Source: Choristoneura fumiferana (lineage: Eukaryota > Arthropoda > Insecta > Lepidoptera > Tortricidae). Taken from it: a DNA stretch of 64,000 nucleotides. The notes below the pieces were generated by a model. That model worked only from the letters and a program-made list of their open reading frames with translations, did no database searches and was not told where the DNA came from. The stretch spans positions 7,368,008-7,432,007 of the forward strand of contig NC_133497.1 in the NCBI RefSeq assembly GCF_025370935.1, written 5' to 3'. The position numbers were made by a program, and so were the translations under genes. Shown here piece by piece: positions 37,001-48,308 of the stretch; the stretch's first letter is position 1, and every line of letters starts with the position of its first letter.

Positions 37001-39215
37001 CGCTGTTCTATGCACTAGTCTTTCTTGGTTATATCAAAGATTTGGGTCCATATGAATACAGTTTATCAGTGTTCTACAACTTAGCTGTTATATGCACTAG
37101 TCTCTCTCAATTATTCCAAAAATTTGGGTCCATATGAGTACAGTTGATCAAAGGTTTTTGCTGTTCCATGCACTAATCTTTCTCGGTTATTTTAAAGATT
37201 TAGGTCCATATGAATACAGTTGATCAGTGGACTACAACTTGCTGTTCCATGCACTAGTCTTGTTTGACTATTTCAAAGATTTGGGTCCATATGAATGCAG
37301 TTGATCAGTGGACCATGGACTTGACTGCTCCATGCACTAAATACAAATACAAAAAACTTTATTGTCAGACTATGGGTCATAAAAGGTGATACAGACACTA
37401 GTACACTAGTTTTTCTTAGTTATGTCAAAAATAAAGGTCCATATGAATACAGTTGATCAGTGGACCACGGACTTCGCTGTTCTATGCAATAGTCTTTCTT
37501 GGTTATATCAAATATTTGGTCCCATATGAATACAGTTGATCAGTGGACTACAACTTAGCTGTTCCATGCACTAGTCTCTCAATTATTTCAAAAATTTGGT
37601 TCCATATGAATACAGTTGGTCAAAGGACTTTACTGTTCCATGCACTAATCTTTCTCGGTTATTTTAAAGATTAAGGTCCATATCAATACAGTTGATCAGT
37701 GGACCACGGACTTTGCTGTTCTATGCAATAGTCATTGTTTGTTTAATCAAAGATTTGGGTCCATATGAATACAGTTGATCAGTGGGCTACATCTTAGCTG
37801 TTTTATGCACTAGTCTTTCTCAATTATTCCAAAAATTTGGGTCCATATGAATACAGTTGATCAGTGGACCAAGGATTTTGCTGTTCTATGCAATAGTTTT
37901 TCTTGGTTATATCAAAGATTTGGGTCCATATGAATACAGTTTATCAGTGTTCTACAACTTAGCTGTTATATGCACTAGTCTCTCTCAATTATTTTAAAAA
38001 TTTGGGTCCATAGGAGTACAGTTGATCAAAGGACTTTGCTGTTCCATGCACTAATCTTTCTCGGTTATTTTAAAGATTTAGGTCCATATGAATACAGTTG
38101 ATCAGTGGACAACAACTTAGCTGTTCCATGCACTAGTCTTGTTTGACTATTTCAAAAATGGGGTCCAAATGAATACAGTTGATCACTGGACCACGGACTT
38201 CGGTGTTCTTTGCAATAGTCATTGTTTGTTTTAACAAAGATTTGGGTCCATATGAATACAGTTGATCAGTGGACTATAAACTTAGCTGTTTTATGCACTA
38301 ATCTTTCTTAGCTATTTCATAGATTTGGATCCATATGAATACAGTTGATCAGTGTACTACATCTTAGCTGTTATATGCACTAGTCTTTCTCAATTATTCC
38401 AAAAATTTGGGTCCATATGAATACAGTTGATCAGTGGACCAAGGATTTTGCTGTTCTATGCAATAGTTTTTCTTGGTTATATCAAAGATTTGGGTCCATA
38501 TGAATACAGTTTATCAGTGTTCTACAACTTTGCTGTTATATGCACTAGTCTCTCTCAATTATTTTAAAAATTTGGGTCCATAGGAGTACAGTTGATCAAA
38601 GGACTTTGCTGTTCCATGCACTAATCTTTCTCGGTTATTTTAAAGATTTAGGTCCATATGAATACAGTTGATCAGTGGACAACAACTTAGCTGTTCCATG
38701 CACTAGTCTTGTTTGACTATTTCAAAAATGGGGTCCAAATGAATACAGTTGATCACTGGACCACGGACTTCGCTGTTCTATGCAGTAGTCTTTCTTGGTT
38801 ATATCAAAGATTTGGGTCCATATGAATACAGTTTATCAGTGTTCTACAACTTAGCTGTTATATGCACTAGTCTCTCTCAATTATTCCAAAAATTTGGGTC
38901 CATATGAGTACAGTTGATCAAAGGTTTTTGCTGTTCCATGCACTAATCTTTCTCGGTTATTTTAAAGATTTAGGTCCATATGAATACAGTTGATCAGTGG
39001 ACTACAACTTGCTGTTCCATGCACTAGTCTTGTTTGACTATTTCAAAGATTTGGGTCCATATGAATGCAGTTGATCAGTGGACCATGGACTTGACTGCTC
39101 CATGCACTAAATACAAATACAAAAAACTTTATTGTCAGACTATGGGTCATAAAAGGTGATACAGACACTAGTACACTAGTTTTTCTTAGTTATGTCAAAA
39201 ATAAAGGTCCATATG

Positions 39216-39506
39216 TTTGTCATCGTACGCACTTGCCAGCGCATTCCAGGCATCTTTTGCCGTTTTTGCCGATATCAAATGCGAGAAACATGATTTTTCA
39301 ACGCTCAAGCAAATCTTAGATTTCGCTATGTCGTCACGTCTAGTTCTAACATCAACCGATGTTTCGTCATTTTCCGCATAACCACATACACAGGCCCACA
39401 AATTGTCCAGAATCAATGCATTTTTCATTACAAACTTCCACACAACGTAATTTTCACGTCCGCGTAGTTTTTCTTGCGGAAAAACACAACTTTTACTTTC
39501 TGACAT
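39216..39506 (-). pseudogene. Copia gag N-terminal fragment
   Basis: ATG at 39506, about 97 codons of element origin. 'KLRGRENYVVWKFVMKNAL' followed by 'AKTAKDAWNALASAYDD' is the start of the Copia-type gag region (UBN2/DUF4219-like: 'L-G-NY-W' and 'A-DAW-AL'). The frame runs a few codons into satellite after the insertion end. The zinc knuckle and the rest of the polyprotein are absent. Confidence 0.75.
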
Positions 39507-39740
39507 TTTGAAAACGTTTGACTATAAATTGCTATCCCATAACCTATTGTAAAACTGGATTTAAACACATATTTAAGTAAAATATATAAGCAGAGTTTAT
39601 TCAATCACAACACAAGAAAACAAGAGAGAATGACAATAAAAATCAATGTCAATACAAATCTGTATAAAAAACAGCAAGAACATGGAGTCGGCCAGGATTA
39701 CAATAAGGTTTAGATTCCATGTATAATGAAACCTACAACA
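39216..39740 (-). mobile_element. Copia fragment (LTR plus start of gag) with 5-bp target duplication
   Basis: The 525-bp insertion splits one satellite monomer and is flanked on both sides by 'atatg' (39211-39215 and 39741-39745). On the minus strand it begins with an LTR (39740-39548, TGTTGTAGG to TTTTACA), then a primer-binding-like 'ataggttatggg', then the gag start. It stops abruptly inside gag and has no 3' LTR, yet the target duplication is complete. Its LTR differs from that of the larger Copia at 54336-58065. Confidence 0.85.
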
Positions 39741-42700
39741 ATATGAATACAGTTGATCAGTGGACCACGGACTTCGCTGTTCTATGCAATAGTCTTTCTT
39801 GGTTATATCAAATATTTGGTCCCATATGAATACAGTTGATCAGTGGACTACAACTTAGCTGTTCCATGCACTAGTCTCTCAATTATTTCAAAAATTTGGT
39901 TCCATATGAATACAGTTGGTCAAAGGACTTTACTGTTCCATGCACTAATCTTTCTCGGTTATTTTAAAGATTAAGGTCCATATCAATACAGTTGATCAGT
40001 GGACCACGGACTTTGCTGTTCTATGCAATAGTCATTGTTTGTTTAATCAAAGATTTGGGTCCATATGAATACAGTTGATCAGTGGACTACATCTTAGCTG
40101 TTATATGCACTAGTCTTTCTCAATTATTCCAAAAATTTGGGTCCATATGAATACAGTTGATCAGTGGACCAAGGATTTTGCTGTTCTATGCAATAGTCTT
40201 TCTTGGTTATATCAAAGATTTGGGTCCATATGAATACAGTTTATCAGTGTTCTACATCTTAGCTGTTATATGCACTAGTCTTTCTCAATTATTCTAAGAA
40301 TTTGGGTCCATATGAATACAGTTGATCAGTGGACCAAGGATTTTGCTGTTCTATGCAATAGTCTTTCTTGGTTATATCAAAGATTTGGGTCCATATGAAT
40401 ACAGTTTATCAGTGTTCTATAACTTAGCTGTTATATGCACTAGTCTCTCTCAATTATTCCAAAAATTTGGGTCCATATGAGTACAGTTGATCAAAGGTTT
40501 TTGCTGTTCCATGCACTAATCTTTCTCGGTTATTTTAAAGATTTAGGTTCATATGAATACAGTTGATCAGTGGACTACAACTTGCTGTTCCATGCACTAT
40601 TCTTGTTTGACTATTTCAAAGATTTGGGTCCATATGAATGCAGTTGATCAGTGGACCATGGACTTGACTGCTCCATGCACTAAATACAAATACAAAAAAC
40701 TTTATTGTCAGACTATGGGTCATAAAAGGTGATACAGACACTAGTACACTAGTTTTTCTTAGTTATGTCAAAAATTAAGGTCCATATGAATACAGTTGAT
40801 CAGTGGACCACGGACTTCGCTGTTCTATGCAATAGTCTTTCTTGGTTATATCAAATATTTGGTCCCATATGAATACAGTTGATCAGTGGACTACATCTTA
40901 GCTGTTATCTGCACTAGTCTTTCTCAATTATTCCAAAAACTTGGGTCCATATGAATACAGTTGATCAGTGGACCAAGGATTTTGCTGTTCTATGCAATAG
41001 TCTTTCTTGGTTATATCAAAGATTTGGGTCCATATGAATACAGTTTATCAGTGTTCTACATCTTAGCTGTTATATGCACTAGTCTTTCTCAATTATTCTA
41101 AGAATTTGGGTCCATATGAATACAGTTGATCAGTGGACCAAGGATTTTGCTGTTCTATGCAATAGTCTTTCTTGGTTATATCAAAGATTTGGGTCCATAT
41201 GAATACAGTTTATCAGTGTTCTACAACTTAGCTGTTATATGCACTAGTCTCTCTCAATTATTCCAAAAATTTGGGTCCATATGAGTACAGTTGATCAAAG
41301 GTTTTTGCTGTTCCATGCACTAATCTTTCTCGGTTATTTTAAAGATTTAGGTCCATATGAATACAGTTGATCAGTGGACTAAAACTTGCTGTTCCATGCA
41401 CTAGTCTTGTTTGACTATTTCAAAGATTTGGGTCCATATGAATGCAGTTGATCAGTGGACCATGGACTTGACTGCTCCATGCACTAAATACAAATACAAA
41501 AAACTTTATTGTCAGACTATGGGTCATAAAAGGTGATACAGACACTAGTACACTAGTTTTTCTTAGTTATGTCAAAAATTAAGGTCCATATGAATACAGT
41601 TGATCAGTGGACCACGGACTTCGCTGTTCTATGCAATAGTCTTTCTTGGTTATATCAAATATTTGGTCCCATATGAATACAGTTTATCAGTGGACTACAA
41701 CTTAGCTGTTCCATGCACTAGTCTCTCAATTATTTCAAAAATTTGGTTCCATATGAATACAGTTGGTCAAAGGACTTTACTGTTCCATGCACTAATCTTT
41801 CTCGGTTATTTTAAAGATTAAGGTCCATATCAATACAGTTGATCAGTGGACCACGGACTTCGCTGATTTATGCAATAGTCTTTCTTGGTGTTATATCAAA
41901 GATTTGGGTCCATATGAATACAGTTGATCAGTGGACTACAACTTAGCTGTTCCATGCACTAAACTTTTTTTGTTTTTTTCAAAGATTTAGGTCCATATGA
42001 ATGCAGTGGATCAGTGAACCATGGACTTGACTGTTCCATGCACTTTCAAAAATACAAAAAACTTTATAGTCAGACTATGGGTCATAAAAGGTGATACAGA
42101 CACTAGTCTTTCTTGGTTATGTAAAAAATTGGGGTTCTTATGAATACAGTTGATCACTGGACCACGGACTTTGCTGTTCTATGCAATAGTCATTGTTTGT
42201 TTAATCAAAGATTTGGGTCCATATGAATACAGTTGATCAGTGGACTATAAACTTAGCTGTTTTATGCACTAATCTTTCTTAGCTATTTCATAGATTTGGA
42301 TCCATATGAATACAGTTGATCAGTATACTACATCTGAGCTGTTATATGCACTAGTCTTTCTCAATTATTCCAAAAATTTGGGTCCATATGAATACAGTTG
42401 ATCAGTGGACCAAGGATTTTACTGTTCTATGCAATAGTCTTTCTTGGTTATATCAAAGATTTGGGTCCATATGAATACAGTTTATCAGTGTTCTACAACT
42501 TAGCTGTTATATGCACTAGTCTCTCTCAATTATTTTAAAAATTTGGGTCCATAGGAGTACAGTTGATCAAAGGACTTTGCTGTTCCATGCACTAATCTTT
42601 CTCGGTTATTTTAAAGATTTAGGTCCATATGAATACAGTTGATCAGTGGACTACAACTTAGCTGTTCCATGCACTAGTCTTGTTTGACTATTTCAAAAAT

Positions 42701-43059
42701 TGGGGTCCATATGAATACAGTTGATCAGTGGACCACGGACTTCGCTGTTCTATGCAATAGTCATTGTTTGTTTTTATCAAAGATTTAGGTCCATATGATT
42801 TCAAATTTCAAATTTCAAATTTCAAATTCAAAATTTCAAATGATTTATTCAGTAAATAGGCCGCAATGGGCACTTTTACACGTCATTTTTTTAAACTACC
42901 AGCGCTTTCGGAAAGACCATCATTGCCAAGAAGAATGCGCCGCAAGAAACTTGGCAGAAAGTCATTTTTTCATAAAAATATAATTACAAATAAAATACTT
43001 AAAAACTATATTATACAATTAAAGAAAAAAAATACAAAAAATAATAATAAAAGAAATAC

Positions 43060-43695
43060 AGGGATGTATGGGGTCCCTTAGTTAAAATACTAAACACTAA
43101 CTATATCTACGTTTAGTGGAAGTGTAGAATGCTTCCACCGTCATAAATTTTAAAATAATAATAACAATAATTTAGTTCTGAAATATACATTTCAGGTCAA
43201 GTAGGTAACCATTAAGCTTTTGGATTTCGAAGGCAAGTTCACGTCTGCCGCCCCCAAAGTTAGCTCACACGCACTCATGTCATGCTCTGAAAGCAGAGCG
43301 GTATCGAGGGCATGGTATTGCTTCCGTTCCCATAAGCTCTATGGGATCGTCTTGGGAACTTCGACGTCGCGAGCCTGTGACTAGAATTTAAACTAAAAAT
43401 ATAAAAGTTTAAAATCCATAAGCTTAACAATATACAGCCTTAAACATAACAAGGGGATGTATAAAGTCCCTGAGTTAATAATAAAATTATTATACAGCAA
43501 GGGGATGTATGAAGTCCCTATGTTAATAATAAAATTCCTAATCTAAATAATTCAGAGATGTATATAGTCTCTAAATGTCAAAGTAAACTAATTAAATTAA
43601 TTAAATTATACAATCTTCAGAGGTGTAAAAAGCCTCCAAGGTCAAAAACTAATAATAATTATTAAAATAAAGAAATGGAGATGTATAAGGTCTCC
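43060..43695 (-). repeat. Six short hairpins with covarying stems in the LINE 3' region
   Basis: Six copies of a 19-20-nt palindromic unit with a similar 'atgtataaag' loop: 43060-43078, 43452-43471, 43500-43519, 43554-43572, 43619-43637 and 43677-43695. The stem halves change together: aggga/tccct, aggg/ccct (twice), agaga/tctct, gagg/cctc, ggaga/tctcc. This pattern suggests selection for RNA secondary structure in the LINE transcript. Confidence 0.6.
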
Positions 43696-43843
43696 AAATG
43701 TCAAACTAATAAATATTATAAATTAAATTCTGCAACGCGGACCGTTGCCGTTGACGTTGCAACAGAACCAGAAACTAGACACGAAATGCACCGGGACACT
43801 GCCAAGTCACACTTCACAACGCTATACAATACAAATACACCAT

Positions 43844-43847
<4 letters not shown>

Positions 43848-43901
<54 letters not shown>
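43848..43901. repeat. (CA)n microsatellite
   Basis: About 26 uninterrupted CA repeats in the 3' region of the outer LINE. It creates spurious His/Thr and Val/Cys reading frames in several phases. Confidence 0.95.
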
Positions 43902-43904
<3 letters not shown>

Positions 43905-43921
43905 TACATCACATCACACAT

Positions 43922-44497
43922 TCAACATCCGAATTTTTCATCGGCTTTCAGTTTTGGCCATGTCGCATCATCACATAAGTACTCCTCAACTTTATAGTAA
44001 GCTTTCTTCAGGAGTGCACTCTTTATGTATTCTTTAAAAGAGTTGTGTGGCAATTTCCATGCTTCTACAGGAACTTTATTGTAAAATCTCACGCAGTTTC
44101 CCACAAAAGATTTGCTTACTTTCCGTAGACGGAATTTAGGAACTGCAAGCTTGTGCTTATTACGAGTATTGATATCATGTACGTCTGACACTTTCTTGAA
44201 GGACTCGATATTCTTGTGTGTATACAATATCACATCATGTACGTACTGTGAAGCTACTGTGAGGATGTTTATCTCCTTAAAGCGTTCTCTAAGTGAATCT
44301 CGGGAGCCAAGGTTGTAGATCGACCGGACTGCCCTCTTCTGTAAAATGAAGATAGTTTCTATGTCGGCTGCCTTGCCCCAAATCAGCATACCGTAGGACA
44401 TTATGCTGTGAAAATAACTGAAATAAACTAGCCGGGCAGTTTCTACGTTGGTAAATTGCCTGATTCTTCGTACAGCATAGGCGGCAGAGCTCAATCT
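43922..44497 (-). pseudogene. Outer LINE reverse transcriptase, C-terminal part
   Basis: The continuation of the RT ORF beyond the inner insertion starts with 'SSAAYAVRRIRQFTN' and contains the thumb/C-terminal motif 'YFSYFHSIMSYGMLIWGKA', 'LQKRAVRSIYNLGSRDSL' and 'RFYNKVPVEAWK'. It is in the frame expected once the inner LINE and one copy of the 6-bp duplication are left out. It ends at a normal stop at 43922. Confidence 0.85.
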
Positions 44498-45173
44498 CGG
44501 GTTAAAGATACTTTATTCTCAAAAGAATTACATTAAATTCACTTATATGAGAATATTTATACAATTCGCATTAATATTAGACTTAGCATGCAGCACACGA
44601 CAATAAAATATAATAATAATAAAAAACAACATAACAAAGCAAACGGGTGTGAAATGCGAATGAATTGAATTGTACAAAGAAGGTAGATTTACACAGTGAT
44701 CTAGTAAGTACAATGATTGCTTCGGCCAGCGCCGGCACCCGCAGGCGGGTAGCTTTGGCCGGCCGGCACTAGGAGCAAAGCAATGCGAAATTAAATGAAA
44801 TGGATGCGGCATTTGTTAAGTTCTGCCAGTTGTATGGGTTACAATAAAATGTATTGTTACTAGTGGTGTATTTAATGTACGTAATTTGCGTTTATATATT
44901 CATATCTATAAGTAACCAGTATATTTATAAAAAATAGCTAAATAAAATAAAAATAAAAAGTATTATGTTTATGTTAAGCAAAGTTTTTACTAACGGTAAA
45001 TAGGTATGCATGAGATTATTATTATTCTGTTGCTAATAAGAATAGGATATTTAAGTATTAGAATTTATACATTATTAATAATTTGTAATATATATTTTTT
45101 TCTTTCCCGTATTTATATCTATATATAAATATGAAAGCCAAAAACACTTTATTACAAAACAAGTATATAAGAA
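44498..45173 (-). other. 3' untranslated region of the inner LINE
   Basis: This 676-bp stretch follows the RT stop, is AT-rich at both ends and has a GC-rich patch ('ggccagcgccggcacccgca') in the middle. The 89-codon frame at 44543-44812 is incidental. Confidence 0.6.
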
Positions 45174-46620
45174 TTATATTATGGCAATATTATTTTTGAC
45201 ATATTCACTACATTTATTTTTAAATATATTCAAAGATTTAATATTTCGGATATCTAAAGGCAAGCTATTATACAGTTTGACACCCTCAGATGATATATTT
45301 CGTCGTCCGTAGTTAGTTCTCGACCTGGTAACGATTAGATTTTCTGCATTTCTATTTCGATAGTTTTGAAGTTCTTTCTTTTTACTAAATGACAGTTTAG
45401 AATGTATATCTTTGTGTAATATTTTTCTTATAAGTAAACAAGTGTTATAAGTGTATAGCTGTTTTATGGACATAAGTTTGGTTTCACTATAAATTTTTAC
45501 GGTGGGGGTCAAGTAATCATAGTGAAATAATGTTTTAATTATCTTGTTTTGCATGCGTTGGAGTTCTTTCAAGTTAGTACAAGCAGCACTGCCCCACAGT
45601 TCAATTAGGTATTGTAGATGAGGTTTAGCCAAAGAGTTGTATATCATGAGAGCGACTCGCCGAGGAAAACACTGAACGTTCCCTCGCAAAGATCCGATTA
45701 AGCGTGACAATTTATTTTTAAGATGTTGGATATGTGCTTTCCACGTTAGACCACTGTCGACAATTAATCCCAAATATTTTTCTTCGTCGCTCATTCGTAT
45801 TATTTCGCCATTTATAGTAAGGGGTGAAAAATCTGGAATTACTTTGTTTTTTGGTTTAAATATCAAATAAGACGTCTTAGATGCATTTATGGTTAGTAAG
45901 TTGTACTGAAACCAGTCGTATAATGCGTCAAGGTCTTGCTGAGCTTTGGGAACTACATCCTGGATGGAATGTCCATAGTAAAATAAGCATGTGTCATCAG
46001 CGTACAGTGTTAGGTCACCATGAAGTGCTATTTCCTGTATGTTATTGATATAAATTAAAAATAGCAGAGGTCCCAAAATAGAGCCTTGAGGAACTCCGCA
46101 ACCAATGGGACAAGGAGCACTCTGATATTCATCAATTTTTACTACTTGAACTCTGTTTTCCAAATAAGACTCGAATATTCCGTAAGCTGTATCAGTTAAA
46201 CCAATGCTCTTTAGTTTCTTCATAAGTAATGCATGACTGACCGTATCGAAAGCCTTTTTGAGGTCAATAAAGACCCCCAACACTATATTTTTCCTATCAA
46301 TGTTTGCTTTGATGGTAGTTATTAGATCTATTGTTGCTGAAAGTGTGTTTGATTTGGGTCTGAACCCATATTGGCGATCGGAAAGAAAATTTATTGATGC
46401 CACATGCTTATAGAGCCGATCATAAAGAACCTTTTCAAAGATTTTAGATGGTATAGGTAAAACCGATATTGGGCGATAGTTATTGACATCAGACTTAGAT
46501 CCCGATTTGAAAATAGGAGTCACTCTGGCAATTTTAAGATTATCAGGAAATATAGCATCATTCATACATTCATTTATGCAGTGTGACAAGCTTAGTGATA
46601 CAGCCTGTTTTAAGCATTTA
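45174..46620 (-). pseudogene. Inner LINE reverse transcriptase
   Basis: Open for about 480 codons and reaches its natural stop. Motifs: 'VTPIFKSGSKSDVNNYRPIS', 'QYGFRPKSNTLSATIDL', 'IDLKKAFDTVSHALL', 'GVPQGSILGPLLFLIYINN' and 'YADDTCLF', then a C-terminal 'SLAKPHLQYLIELWGSAA'. The N-terminal endonuclease and the start of RT are missing, so no functional start exists. The family differs from the outer LINE, whose catalytic box is FADDT. Confidence 0.88.
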
Positions 46621-46657
46621 ACAACCTTAGTACTAATTCACAACCTTAGTACAATCT

Positions 46658-48308
46658 ACCAGCAAGACCAGAAATATGCGGGCTCCATTGTAAATTACGA
46701 TCCAACGTAAGACCAAGAAAAACAGTCTCATGCACAAGATTCAGATTCTCTCCGTTTAAGGAAATAATTGTTTCAAACTGTCTTACATTAGGCAACGAAA
46801 ATTTTATACACTTAGTTTTAGCTGCATTTAGTAACAAATTGTTAGCAGTGAACCAGTTCAGCGCCTCTGCTAAAGTTTCATTGATGTGGGTTGGATTTTC
46901 TTGTTGCCTGTTTACTTTGAATATCAAAGAAGTATCATCTGCAAACAATACTATGTTGCATTTCTGTTCTAGCAAGTGGGGCAGGTCATTTATATATACT
47001 AGAAAGAGAAATGGACCCAAAATGGAGCCTTGAGGAACTCCAAGCTTCACCGCTGAGCCAGCTGACTGAGTTCTATTTATGTCCACTTTTTGAATTCTTT
47101 GGCTGAGATAAGACTTAACAAGGTCTAGTGCTTTAGCTGAAAGTCCATAGTGTTGAAGTTTGCGGATAAGCGTCTCATGCTCCACGCAATCGAAGGCCTT
47201 GGAGAGGTCGCAAAATATTCCTATTGCATCTTGCGAATTTTCCCATGCATCATAAATGTACTTCATGAGACTTGCAGCTGCATCTGTTGTTGAACGGCCT
47301 TTTGTGAAACCGAATTGCTGGCTGTGTAGTAGGTTGTTTACATTGAAGTGACGAAGCAACTGGTTAAGCATGATCTTTTCAAACACTTTACTCAGCACAG
47401 GGAGCACAGATATCGGACGAAAGTTGCCAGGATCAGATGAGCTCCCAGCTTTAAACAATGGAATCACTTTGCTATATTTCATTAAGTCCGGGAACACACC
47501 ATCATCAATGCACTTATTAAATATGACGGCTAGGTACGGTGCCACAATATGGATGACAGATTGCATAACTCGAACAGAAATACCCCAAAGATCCTCCGTA
47601 TTCTTCAGTTTCAAAGATTTAAAAGTCTTTATAATTTCTTCAGAGTCAGTGTGTTGAAAATCAAAATTCAGACGTCTATCCTTCGCAATTTCATTTAGAT
47701 AAGAACTAGCCAGCACAGTGGAAGACTTTAGATCGCGAGTCGTATTTACAGCTATATCTGAGAAAAAATTATCAAAAGTACTCGCCACTTCTAAATCTGA
47801 AGTCAATATTCTATCATCCACTTTTAATTGGAATTGACAATTACGGGGCTTAGATTTACCAGTTTCTGAATTTATTACATTCCATACAGCTCTTACTTTA
47901 TTTTCAGCGGATTTAACTTTATTACTAAGATAATCAGCTTTGGCAGCTATACATACTTTTTTAAACAATTTGGAATATTTTCTAACGTAGTCTAAAAACG
48001 AGGGGTCTTGACTGTGGCTTTTCATTTCATAAAGTTCGTAAAGCCTAGTTCTACTCTTATGTATTCCGACCGTGGCCCAGTCACTAAACTTTGCCTTGTT
48101 CCCGTTTCTCATTTTAGTTCTTAATTTGAAAACTTTTCCGAACTCTCGATTAATTACTGTAGACAGGTTCTTATATAGGACGTTAGGATCACTTCCCTCC
48201 ATATAAGGCTCAGGAACGCTGTTGATAATATTGTCCTTGAATTTTTCAACACGGGCTTCTGTAATGGGTCTGTAGGTTACTACTTACAGTTGTTACTACT
48301 TACACTTT
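46658..48308 (-). pseudogene. Outer LINE reverse transcriptase, N-terminal part
   Basis: A long open frame covers the linker after the endonuclease ('PITEARVEKFKDN' upstream of the ATG at 48202) and the RT palm and fingers. Motifs visible are 'NFRPISVLPVLSKVFEK', 'QFGFTKGRSTTDA', 'CDLSKAFDCVEH', 'LGVPQGSILGPFLFLVYIND' and the catalytic 'FADDTS'. It is open for more than 500 codons until the inner LINE interrupts it after 'GLAGRL'. The ATG at 48202 is not the biological start, because the element is 5' truncated. Confidence 0.9.

Larger units (their letters stand above)
29941..42798 (-). repeat. Satellite array, right arm
   Basis: The same ~80-bp satellite in the opposite orientation ('gggtccatatgaatacagtt', 'gatcagtggaccacggactt'). 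The first several hundred bases from 29941 are collinear with 6625 going left. Further out, the two arrays differ in higher-order structure. The punctuating module ('aaaaaactttattgtcagac', 'tatgggtcataaaagg') recurs near 31400, 31790, 32170, 33220, 34250, 34715, 36475, 37355, 39120, 40695, 41500 and 42055. Blocks at about 34.7-36.5 kb and 37.36-39.1 kb are near-copies about 2.64 kb apart. A Copia fragment interrupts the array at 39216-39740. Confidence 0.97.
44498..46651 (-). mobile_element. Inner LINE (CR1/Jockey group) nested in the outer LINE
   Basis: Flanked by 'caatct' at 44492-44497 and 46652-46657, a 6-bp target duplication of the outer ORF. It is truncated at its 5' end in the RT domain. 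The 5' junction has a short duplicated filler ('acaaccttagta' occurs twice, 46620-46651). The 3' end has no poly(A) and closes with 'gagaataaagtatctttaac'. Since it splits the outer element, it is the younger of the two. Confidence 0.88.
42799..48308 (-). mobile_element. 5'-truncated LINE (CR1/Jockey group), outer element
   Basis: Inserted in the satellite with 'atga' at both junctions (42795-42798 and 48309-48312). On the minus strand it starts between the endonuclease and reverse transcriptase domains and contains the RT ORF, split by an inner LINE. The long 3' region has a (CA)n tract and six small hairpins, and the element ends in a (tttgaaa)n tail at 42799-42840, as CR1-like LINEs do. 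The endonuclease and ORF1 are missing, so it is dead on arrival. Confidence 0.88.

Noticed and set aside
43675..44037. His/Thr-rich ORF of 120 codons and its Val/Cys opposite-strand counterpart
   Set aside because: Produced by the (CA)n microsatellite inside the LINE 3' region.
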